This document shows, one piece after another, positions 1 through 6,966 of a DNA stretch of 64,000 nucleotides. This stretch comes from CAYOUV01 sp964407265 (lineage in GTDB: Bacteria > Chloroflexota > Anaerolineae > Anaerolineales > Villigracilaceae). The stretch's first letter is position 1, and each line of letters begins with the position of its first letter. The notes under the pieces are model-generated. The model was given only the letters and a program-made list of their open reading frames with translations, was not told the origin of the DNA and did no database searches. Where the stretch lies: positions 62,001 through 126,000 of the forward strand of contig CAYOUV010000001.1 of assembly GCA_964407265.1 (NCBI GenBank), given 5' to 3'. The position numbers and the translations under genes are program-made.

Positions 1-2013
1 CCAAGCCTGGGAGATCTCATCGAGCATGTTCCCGTCCTGGTCCACTTCGCGGACCTAAAGCTGCCGGTCAATGATGAGAAAGATGTCCTCAATCCCCTGA
101 TCGACATCATCTCCGAACATGCCCCGATGCTCGATCTTGGTCGCATCCCCAACTACTTAAAATCCGTCTTTCGCAGCGGGCGCGCCCTACTGCTGCTGGA
201 TGGCCTGGACGAACTTTCACTGGAAGAAAATACCAAGGCCGTCGAATATTTGGAATTGCTGCTCAAGACCTATCCTAAAATTCGCGTGGTAACCACGGGT
301 TGCCCGGAAGATATCGATGGATTGGTCAAATTGAACTTCGCTCCCATGACGCTTATGGCCTGGAATGCCCGGGCACGCCGAGAGTTCCTTAAAAATTGGG
401 GTGAGCGCTGGGAAAATTTTGTCTCAGTAGAAGCCTGGGCCCAGAACGGACCTGAACAGGTGGACCCAATTTTGCTCAACACCTGGTTAGAAACCGAATG
501 CTTTGCCTTTACGCCGCTTGAACTGACCCTGGCAGCCTGGGGCGCCTATGCGGGTGACACCCGAGGACCAGGCCCGTTAGACGCCATCGAAACTCATTTA
601 AGGCGAATATCCCCTAAAAATGTACCCGTCGCTGCTTTGGAAATGCTGGCCATGCAAGTCAGCCTGAGTTCCCAACCACTTTTCGACTCTCAGGCTGCCC
701 GCGAATGGGTCAGGTCGTTTGAACCGCCTGATGAGCTTCCTGTTGAGGAAACAGAAGAAGATGCGGAAGGAGAAAAGCAAAGAAAGAAAGACAAGATAAA
801 AGCGCCTGCTCCGGGTCTGCTACCCAAGATGGCCGACAGCGGACTGCTGACATCACACCCTCGAAACCGCATGCGCTTTGCGCATTCAGTCTTTGGGGGA
901 TATTTAGCTGGACGGGCACTCTCCGGATATCAAGCCACGGAGGCCCTGTTGTCCGAACCGCTCTGGACAGGCAAAATCCTGGCAATGCGCTACCTGGCTG
1001 CCCACGGAAATGCTGCACCGCTGGCAGAAAAACTACTCGAGATATCTGCGCCTCCATTACAACGCGGTTTATTGATCGTTGGCCGCTGGCTGCGCGACGC
1101 CCCGCGCCAGGCACCCTGGCGCGGAAAGGTTATGGTCAGCCTGGCAGCGTTGCTGCAAGACGACGGCTTACCCCTTGGATTGCGTGGACAAGCCATGGCG
1201 GCTTTTGCTCTCAGCCGGGATCCGAGTGTGGCGGTCCTCTTCCGCCAGTTTTTAACTTCTCCATCGTCGGACGTTACGCGCATGGCTGCCTTTGGCAGCG
1301 GGGTCATTCAAGATACCAAGTCCATCGAACATCTTGAAGCCTTGTTCAACCTGTCAGACACATTTGCCCGACGAACTGCCTGCCTGGCGCTGGCTGCCAT
1401 TGGCACCACACAGGCACTCGAGATTGTCGCAACCTCCTTACTGCGTGGTGATGAAGACCTGCGCCGCGCGGCCGCTGAAGCCCTATCCAACCACCCGGGT
1501 GAAGGGTACGCCATGCTGAAAGAAGGCGCGAGCATGGAGGATTTGTTGGTACGTCGTGCCGTCGTGTATGGCCTGGCCCGCCTTGATTATCCATGGGCAG
1601 TCGAATTGTTGCGCAAGCTGCAGCTAGAAGACGATCAATGGGCCGTCCGCAACGCCGCAACTGACATGCTCGACAGCAAACAAATAATCGCTCCACGCGT
1701 CCCCCACCGTCTACCACCAGCCTCTGAATCCGCCTGGCTGATCGGTGTAGCCGGAAAGCATGGGGTGGGTGTTACTCCCGGTTCACCCGCCACCGATGCC
1801 TTGCTCGTGGCTCTTAAAAGCGGAGAGATCGAGGACCAGCTGGCCGCCCTGCCCTATCTCCAACGCACTCCCAGCAAGGGAGTCGTTGGTGGACTTTATA
1901 ATGCCATGTACAGTGGTGACCGCGAGCTGCGCGAAGCTGCATTTCACTCGCTATGGCAGATTTCCGTCGGAGGTGTAGCTCTGCCGCATCCACAAGAATT
2001 CGGTCTGGGCTGA
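1..2013 (+). CDS. NACHT-type NTPase with C-terminal HEAT repeats (5' end outside window)
   Basis: The reading frame is open from base 1, so the N-terminus, including the expected Walker A motif, lies outside the window. A hydrophobic strand ending in DGLDEL (about residue 66 of the visible part) is a typical NACHT/STAND Walker B. It is followed by a winged-helix-like stretch and a charged Glu/Lys-rich linker. From about residue 330 to the end there are Ala/Leu-rich helical pairs that read as HEAT/PBS-type repeats. STAND proteins of this kind are ATP-driven switches in which the repeats sense a ligand or partner. The effector, if any, would be N-terminal and is not visible. The protein ends with a short tail (EFGLG). 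No neighbour on this side suggests its partner. The family call is firm; the role is unknown. Confidence 0.8.
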   Translation, partial: PSLGDLIEHVPVLVHFADLKLPVNDEKDVLNPLIDIISEHAPMLDLGRIPNYLKSVFRSGRALLLLDGLDELSLEENTKAVEYLELLLKTYPKIRVVTTGCPEDIDGLVKLNFAPMTLMAWNARARREFLKNWGERWENFVSVEAWAQNGPEQVDPILLNTWLETECFAFTPLELTLAAWGAYAGDTRGPGPLDAIETHLRRISPKNVPVAALEMLAMQVSLSSQPLFDSQAAREWVRSFEPPDELPVEETEEDAEGEKQRKKDKIKAPAPGLLPKMADSGLLTSHPRNRMRFAHSVFGGYLAGRALSGYQATEALLSEPLWTGKILAMRYLAAHGNAAPLAEKLLEISAPPLQRGLLIVGRWLRDAPRQAPWRGKVMVSLAALLQDDGLPLGLRGQAMAAFALSRDPSVAVLFRQFLTSPSSDVTRMAAFGSGVIQDTKSIEHLEALFNLSDTFARRTACLALAAIGTTQALEIVATSLLRGDEDLRRAAAEALSNHPGEGYAMLKEGASMEDLLVRRAVVYGLARLDYPWAVELLRKLQLEDDQWAVRNAATDMLDSKQIIAPRVPHRLPPASESAWLIGVAGKHGVGVTPGSPATDALLVALKSGEIEDQLAALPYLQRTPSKGVVGGLYNAMYSGDRELREAAFHSLWQISVGGVALPHPQEFGLG

Positions 2014-2149
2014 GTCCGAACCGCATTACTTCAACAACACCCCTGCTGCCGCGGGGAAATTCATCTTTGAGGGACTGGATACTGATTTCCAATAAGCATG
2101 CAATTATGCCGTAAACATGGAAACGGTACCCTGAAAACTAGGAGTTATT

Positions 2150-2824
2150 ATGACCGATCCATCGATGCTACTGACGATCGCAGTTCTGGGGGGCACGGGC
2201 AAGGAAGGGAAGGGTTTAGCTTATCGTTGGGCTAAAGCCGGATATCGTGTCCTGATCGGTTCGCGCACACCTGGTAAAGCCGAGGCTGCCGCCGCAGAGA
2301 TCAGTCAAATGTTGGGCGATGACGCCAGCCTGCAAGGTTTGGAAAACGCCCAGGCAGCTGAGAAGGCTGACATCGTGGTGCTGACCGTTCCGTTCACTGC
2401 CCACCGGGCAACACTGGAAGGGCTAAAGGACGCCATTCGGGACAAGCTGTTCATCGATGTGACCGTTCCGCTCATCCCACCCAAAGTCACCAAGGTACAG
2501 ATGCCGTCGGCGGGGAGTGCCGCTCAGGAGGCGCGTGAAATCCTGGGGGAGCAGGCCCAAGTCACCTCTGCCTTTCAGAATATCTCCCACGAATACCTGT
2601 TGAACGACCAGATGATCTCTTGCGATGTCCTGGTCACCGGTTCGAGCAAGCAAGCCCGCGCCGAAACACTCAAGCTGGTCGCAGCCGCAGGGTTGATTGG
2701 CTGGGATGCTGGACCAATCGAAAACTCGGCGGTCGTGGAAGGTCTGACCAGTGTACTGATCTACATCAACAAACAATACGGCTCCACCCACGCCGGGATC
2801 CAGATCACCGGCGCAAAGCATTAA
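2150..2824 (+). CDS. npdG: NADPH-dependent F420 reductase (F420H2:NADP oxidoreductase)
   Basis: It exchanges hydride between NADPH and coenzyme F420 in the cytoplasm. The 224-residue protein opens with a dinucleotide-binding fold, AVLGGTGKEGKGLAYRW at about residues 10-26, whose GGTGxxG loop is typical of F420H2:NADP oxidoreductases. An SRT at about residues 38-40 is placed to contact the NADP 2'-phosphate. Length fits the family (210-230). A GGAG site lies 8-10 bases before the ATG. It is the first gene of a run of F420 genes on the same strand, 19 bases before cofE, which supports the assignment over a generic NAD-binding protein. It probably supplies reduced F420 to the PPOX and LLM-type enzymes in the window. 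Confidence 0.9.
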   Translation: MTDPSMLLTIAVLGGTGKEGKGLAYRWAKAGYRVLIGSRTPGKAEAAAAEISQMLGDDASLQGLENAQAAEKADIVVLTVPFTAHRATLEGLKDAIRDKLFIDVTVPLIPPKVTKVQMPSAGSAAQEAREILGEQAQVTSAFQNISHEYLLNDQMISCDVLVTGSSKQARAETLKLVAAAGLIGWDAGPIENSAVVEGLTSVLIYINKQYGSTHAGIQITGAKH

Positions 2825-2843
2825 CTAGGAATACCATTATTCA

Positions 2844-3608
2844 ATGACACTGACACTCACCCCTCTCCGTGAAATCCCCCTTATCCGCCCAGGCGACGAC
2901 CTGGGTGGTATTGTGCTACAAGCGCTGGAACGCACAGATATCCGCTTGCAAGACGGTGATATTCTCGTCTTTGCCCAAAAAGTGATTTCCAAAGCCGAGG
3001 GGCGCATTGTAGACTTGCGGACGGTCACCCCTAGCCCGCGAGCGCGCGAATTGGCCACTGTGACCGAGAAAGACCCCCGGATGGTCGAGCTGGTCTTATG
3101 TGAAAGTAGCCAGGTGCTGCGCGCACAACCCGGCGTGCTGATCGTCGAACACAAGGCTGGCTTCGTGTGCGCCAATGCCGGGATTGATCATTCTAACCTG
3201 GGCGCCGGAGATGACCCCGAACAATGGGTGCTGCTGCTGCCCGAAGACTCAGACGTTTCGGCGCACAACCTGCGCAAGCAATTGGAAAAAGTCAGTGGGG
3301 TAGGCCTGGGCATATTGATCATCGATTCGCATGGCCGCGCCTGGCGGCAGGGCACGGTCGGCATTTCCATCGGGTTTTCCGGCCTGCCCGGCCTGGTCGA
3401 TCTTCGCGGTCAACCTGACCTGTTCGATTACACCTTGCGCATTACCCAGGTTGGAGCGGGAGACGAACTGGCCGCTGCAGCCTCGCTGGTTATGGGGCAG
3501 GCAGCCGAGGGTACGCCCGTCATCCATGTGCGCGGCTTCCCTTATCCGCTGCGCGATGGGGCACTGAAGGAACTAATTCGACCGAAGGAACAGGATTTGT
3601 TCCGATAA
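2844..3608 (+). CDS. cofE: Coenzyme F420-0:L-glutamate ligase
   Basis: It adds glutamate residues to F420-0 (or its dehydro form) using GTP, building the polyglutamate tail. The 254-residue protein has the CofE pattern throughout: an N-terminal PLIRPGDDL region, a KVISKAEGR segment near residue 50, and GFVCANAGIDHSN at about residues 108-120, the metal/GTP site region of the family. It is the stand-alone form (about 250 residues), lacking the C-terminal nitroreductase domain found fused in actinobacterial FbiB. A separate nitroreductase at 4550-5155 could replace that domain. It follows npdG by 19 bases and is probably in the same transcript. Confidence 0.93.
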   Translation: MTLTLTPLREIPLIRPGDDLGGIVLQALERTDIRLQDGDILVFAQKVISKAEGRIVDLRTVTPSPRARELATVTEKDPRMVELVLCESSQVLRAQPGVLIVEHKAGFVCANAGIDHSNLGAGDDPEQWVLLLPEDSDVSAHNLRKQLEKVSGVGLGILIIDSHGRAWRQGTVGISIGFSGLPGLVDLRGQPDLFDYTLRITQVGAGDELAAAASLVMGQAAEGTPVIHVRGFPYPLRDGALKELIRPKEQDLFR

Positions 3609-3798
3609 GGCGAGTATTAATCCAACCTCAGATTGGAGACTGGAAAAGGTGCTCAAATCGGCCGGCAAAGAAATTGAATTCCATACGTATTCGGGCACTG
3701 CACACTGGTTTTTCGAAAACGACCGACCAGAGTACGATGCCGCCGCTGACCTTGCCTGGCAGCGGAACTTGCATTTTCTAGAGCAGCATCTGATATGA
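3601..3798 (+). pseudogene. C-terminal remnant of a dienelactone hydrolase family protein
   Basis: Between cofE and the next gene, the frame ending in TGA at 3796-3798 encodes a stretch typical of a dienelactone hydrolase C-terminus: KSAGKEIEFHTYSGTAHWFF, followed by a RPEYD motif and a WxRxLxFLxxHL-like end. The His in GTAH corresponds to the catalytic histidine. The frame is closed by stops at 3565 and 3574, and there is no start codon with a ribosome site, so the N-terminal three quarters, including the nucleophile Cys, are gone. Its TGA overlaps the ATG of the next gene (ATGA), which suggests that gene was once translationally coupled to a full hydrolase. The identity is by eye from motif order. 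Confidence 0.72.
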
Positions 3799-4148
3799 AC
3801 GACCAGGCATTCTGGCAATCGCTTGAGACTTTGGTCGCGGAAAACAATGTTACTATCGACCGGCTTAAGGGCTCAGCGCACCCACACTACGGTGATAAAT
3901 ACTATCCGCTTAATTACGGATACCTCCAAAACACTCAGACCGGTGATGGGAATGGCATCGATCTGTGGTTTGGCTCGCAACCAGAGGATATTTTAACGGG
4001 AATCTTATGCACGTATGATATTAATAAACGCGACGCCGAGATCAAGCTGTTGCTCGGCTGCACGCCACACGATCTTGAGGTGATTCGCGAATTTTATGCG
4101 GATGGATTGAAATTTCTATTCATTCCCAATCCATATTTACAGAGGTAA
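3795..4148 (+). CDS. Small inorganic pyrophosphatase-like protein
   Basis: This 117-residue protein resembles the core of family I soluble pyrophosphatases: DRLKGSAHPHYGDKYYPLNY at about residues 22-41, then GDGNGIDLWFGS, matching the PxxYG and DGD/DxxD regions of the beta barrel. True enzymes are 160-180 residues with more acidic metal ligands, so this may be a reduced or non-canonical relative. Its ATG overlaps the stop of the dienelactone hydrolase remnant, and it ends two bases before the next ATG. Coenzyme F420 synthesis releases pyrophosphate at the CofC step, which could explain the location, but this is inference. Confidence 0.55.
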   Translation: MNDQAFWQSLETLVAENNVTIDRLKGSAHPHYGDKYYPLNYGYLQNTQTGDGNGIDLWFGSQPEDILTGILCTYDINKRDAEIKLLLGCTPHDLEVIREFYADGLKFLFIPNPYLQR

Positions 4149-4150
4149 TC

Positions 4151-4546
4151 ATGCAGTTTCCTAAAAAATATCAAGACTTGCTCAAAGACGAAACGCGCGC
4201 CTTCGTTTATCTCGCCACCATCATGGATGACGGCACACCGCAGGTCACACCTGTCTGGTTCGATAGCGAAGATGAATTCATTTTGATCAACACAGCCGCT
4301 GGGCGTATCAAAGACCACAACATGCAAGCCCGGCCAAACGTGGCCCTGGTCATCCAAGACCCCCACGATCCCTACCGCTACGTGCAGGTCCGCGGCAAGG
4401 TGGTCGACCGAACCACCCAGGGAGCCGATGCACACATAGACCGCCTGTCCCTAAAATATCGGGGCAACCCCGTTTACCAGAACCGCACACCGGGCATGCA
4501 ACGTGTCATCTACAAAATCCAGCCTGAGAGCTTTGACCGGCACTAG
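4151..4546 (+). CDS. PPOX-class F420-dependent enzyme (Rv1155-like)
   Basis: The 131-residue protein is a split-barrel flavin/deazaflavin protein of the pyridoxamine phosphate oxidase-like superfamily. The AFVYLATIMDDGTPQVTPVW start (about residues 16-35), the GRIKDHNMQARPNVAL segment and the VRGKV strand are characteristic of the short F420-binding subgroup. Such proteins bind F420 and some act as reductases. The substrate cannot be told from sequence. It begins two bases after the preceding gene and lies inside the F420 operon, which favours F420 over FMN as cofactor. Confidence 0.8.
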   Translation: MQFPKKYQDLLKDETRAFVYLATIMDDGTPQVTPVWFDSEDEFILINTAAGRIKDHNMQARPNVALVIQDPHDPYRYVQVRGKVVDRTTQGADAHIDRLSLKYRGNPVYQNRTPGMQRVIYKIQPESFDRH

Positions 4547-4549
4547 CAC

Positions 4550-5155
4550 ATGAGCGATGCATTCACACCGCAGGAGCTGCAGCGCTTCCTTCGGTCACGG
4601 CGCTCCGTGCGGCGCTTTAAACCGGACCTGCTATCAGCCTCCATAATCGAGCGCCTGCTCGAGACCGCAATCCAGGCACCTTCGGCACACAATCTCCAGC
4701 CCTGGCGTTTTGTCGTCCTGCAGGATGCGGAGGCCAGAACCCGCCTGGGTGAGGCGCTGACCGATAAAATGCGCGCCGACATGACTGCTGAAGGTGCGCC
4801 CCGCGACGAGATCGAGGCGCGCGTCATCCGCTCCCTGCGCCGCCTTGAGCAGGCTCCGGCCACCATTCTGCTCTGCCGTGACGTCAGTGCTGTGCGCAAA
4901 GACGACCCCGAAGAACACGTCATGGCCACGCAATCAGTCGCCGCAGCCGGATTACAACTGATGCTGGCCGCGCACGCTGAAGGCCTGGGGAGTAATTGGA
5001 TCTGCTGGCCGCTATATGCGCCCGAAACCACGTGCTCAGTGCTGTCCTTGCCGGACACCTGGCAGCCGCAGGCCTTATTTTTTATCGGCTATCCGGACGA
5101 AGTACCACAGGCAAAAAAAATAAAACCTCTGGAGGAAATCAGCCGCCTCCGATAG
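4550..5155 (+). CDS. Nitroreductase-family FMN protein, FbiB C-terminal-like
   Basis: This 201-residue FMN-binding nitroreductase-fold protein has RRSVRRFKPD at about residues 17-26, APSAHNLQPWRF at about 42-53 and a GLGSNWICWPLY segment. These are the motifs of the C-terminal half of actinobacterial FbiB, which reduces dehydro-F420-0 with FMNH2. Here it is a free-standing gene four bases after the PPOX gene and just before cofD, with cofE also free-standing. I infer the same reductive step, performed by a separate polypeptide. A general nitroreductase or BluB-like role cannot be excluded from sequence, but the location between F420 genes argues against it. Confidence 0.75.
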   Translation: MSDAFTPQELQRFLRSRRSVRRFKPDLLSASIIERLLETAIQAPSAHNLQPWRFVVLQDAEARTRLGEALTDKMRADMTAEGAPRDEIEARVIRSLRRLEQAPATILLCRDVSAVRKDDPEEHVMATQSVAAAGLQLMLAAHAEGLGSNWICWPLYAPETTCSVLSLPDTWQPQALFFIGYPDEVPQAKKIKPLEEISRLR

Positions 5156-5181
5156 GTTTTTGGAAGGGCGGAATTCTTGTG

Positions 5182-6111
5182 ATGAAAATTGTAGCTCTGG
5201 CAGGTGGGGTCGGTGGTGCCAAACTAGCCCACGGACTGGCTTTGATCCTTCCGCCCGAAGACCTGACCGTTGTGGTCAACACCGGGGACGACTTTGAACA
5301 TCTCGGGCTGTACATCTGCCCCGACCTGGATACAGTTTGCTATACCTTGGCCGGATTGGCTAATCCGGAGACCGGCTGGGGGCGCCTGGACGAAACCTGG
5401 CGGGCGATCGAAAACGTCGAACGCCTGGGCGGGCCAGGTTGGTTCCAGCTCGGTGACCGGGACCTGGGTACGCATCTGGAGCGCACCCGCCGCCTGCGGC
5501 AGGGTCAAGCGCTGAGTGAGATTACGCGCGATTTCTGTAACTCCTGGGGCCTTCCACACACAATTTTACCGATGAGTGACCAGCCTGTCGCGACGATTGT
5601 TGAAACCGTCGAACAAGGCGAACTCCCGTTTCAGGAATATTTCGTCCACCGAAAATGCGAGCCGCGGGTCAGGGGGTTTCGTTTTGATGGGATCGAGAGC
5701 GCACTGCCGGCACCAGGTGTTGTCAAAGCCATCCAGCAGGCCGAGGCAGTTGTTTTCTGCCCATCCAACCCGTGGGTCAGCCTCGATCCGATTTTGGCGG
5801 TAGCAGGCTTGCGATCCCAGCTTGAGTCGAAAAAAGTCATCGCTGTATCGCCCATCATTGGCGGTCAAACTGTCAAAGGACCAGCGGCTAAAATGTACGC
5901 CGAACTGGGCATCCAGCCCTCGGCCCTGGCTGTTGCGGATCACTACCACGACCTGCTGACTGGCTTCGTGATGGATAAAATCGATGCTGAAATGGAAAAT
6001 GGCGTCCAAAACCTGAATTTACGCACCCTAGTAACCCAGACACTTATGAGTTCCCTTACAGTTCGCCAACATCTGGCACAAGATGTGCTAAACTTTATCG
6101 GGAGAATATAA
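5182..6111 (+). CDS. cofD: 2-phospho-L-lactate transferase (CofD/FbiA)
   Basis: It joins the phospholactyl or phosphoenolpyruvyl group of the GDP-activated intermediate to Fo, giving F420-0 or dehydro-F420-0. From the ATG at 5182 the protein is 309 residues, the family length. It begins with IVALAGGVGGAKLAHGL, the signature nucleotide loop, followed by VNTGDDFEHLGLYICPDLDT. A longer frame begins at 4996, but it overlaps the nitroreductase gene and adds unrelated sequence, so I reject that start. An AAGGG-like site precedes 5182. It is followed six bases later by cofC, the step before it in the pathway. Confidence 0.93.
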   Translation: MKIVALAGGVGGAKLAHGLALILPPEDLTVVVNTGDDFEHLGLYICPDLDTVCYTLAGLANPETGWGRLDETWRAIENVERLGGPGWFQLGDRDLGTHLERTRRLRQGQALSEITRDFCNSWGLPHTILPMSDQPVATIVETVEQGELPFQEYFVHRKCEPRVRGFRFDGIESALPAPGVVKAIQQAEAVVFCPSNPWVSLDPILAVAGLRSQLESKKVIAVSPIIGGQTVKGPAAKMYAELGIQPSALAVADHYHDLLTGFVMDKIDAEMENGVQNLNLRTLVTQTLMSSLTVRQHLAQDVLNFIGRI

Positions 6112-6117
6112 ATATCC

Positions 6118-6756
6118 ATGACTATTTGGGCGATTGTCCCTGTAAAACCATTGCGGCGTGGAAAGTCGCGCCTGGCTGGCACATTATCGGAAGAAGAACG
6201 TGAAAAACTGAACCGTGATTTATTAGAACATACCCTGGCAACCCTGACGGATCTAAAAGAGATCGAACAGGTGCTGGTGGTCAGCCGCGATCCCGCGGCT
6301 CTGGCGATCGCCCGCGACCATGGGGCACGCACGGTACAGGAAGAAGGGGCACCTCAGCTGAACACGGCCCTCAAGCGAGCAACTGTGGTCGCCAAGATCT
6401 ACGCCACACGAGGCGTGCTGGTCTTGCCTGCAGATCTGCCGCTGCTGACGCGGACGGATATTTTGTCGTTGATCGAGCGCGCGGAGAACCCACCGGTGGT
6501 GGTAATCGCCCCGGACCGGCGAGAAGAGGGTACGAATGCCCTGCTGATCTCCCCTTCGGGCTTGATCGAATACGAGTTTGGTCCCGGCTCCTTCGCCCAT
6601 CATTGCGAACGCGCTATCCGCGCCGGTGCCCGCCTGGAGGTAGTCAACCTGCCATCCCTGGCTCTCGACCTGGATCTACCGGAAGACCTCGAGATGGTCG
6701 CTGAGATGGAGGGACATAATTTCGAAAAACCAACCATCATTGAAGAGACATCCTGA
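6118..6756 (+). CDS. cofC: 2-phospholactate/PEP guanylyltransferase (CofC/FbiD)
   Basis: It activates 2-phospho-L-lactate or phosphoenolpyruvate with GTP, releasing pyrophosphate, for transfer by CofD. The 212-residue protein has the nucleotidyltransferase start AIVPVKPLRRGKSRLAG (about residues 5-21), a VLPADLPLL metal-binding strand near residue 103 and APDRREEGTNALL near 135. Whether it uses phospholactate or PEP cannot be read from the sequence. The FbiB-like nitroreductase two genes upstream suggests the PEP/dehydro-F420 route. It is the last gene of the F420 operon; a strong terminator follows at 6832. Confidence 0.92.
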   Translation: MTIWAIVPVKPLRRGKSRLAGTLSEEEREKLNRDLLEHTLATLTDLKEIEQVLVVSRDPAALAIARDHGARTVQEEGAPQLNTALKRATVVAKIYATRGVLVLPADLPLLTRTDILSLIERAENPPVVVIAPDRREEGTNALLISPSGLIEYEFGPGSFAHHCERAIRAGARLEVVNLPSLALDLDLPEDLEMVAEMEGHNFEKPTIIEETS

Positions 6757-6831
6757 GCGACTGCGAGACCATCTCCCTATAACGCATCATTAGGGATTAT
6801 CTTACTCGCAAATTTCAGTCCTCAATTGCCA

Positions 6832-6866
6832 AATCGCTCGACACACAAGTCGAGCGATTATTTTTT
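6832..6866 (+). terminator. Rho-independent terminator after cofC
   Basis: An 11-bp perfect stem (6832-6842 with 6849-6859, built around ATCGCTCGAC) with a six-base loop is followed directly by TATTTTTT. It closes the F420 operon and separates it from the dehydrogenase gene at 6967. Confidence 0.88.
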
Positions 6867-6966
6867 CTCTGCACCCAATCTGGATTCAGACGCTAGTTTT
6901 TTTAGATGCTATAATTAATAGTGTAGTAATTCACAAATTTCCAATCCTTATGTTAAGAGGTGTTCC

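Noticed and set aside
1979..2096. A second frame just after the NACHT-HEAT stop reads about 35 codons without a stop
   Set aside because: It lacks a start and ribosome site, and the main frame ends in a plausible short tail. I could not show a frameshift, so it is not annotated.
4996..5181. Upstream extension of cofD
   Set aside because: It overlaps the nitroreductase gene, encodes unrelated sequence, and ATG 5182 begins the conserved AGGVGG motif.
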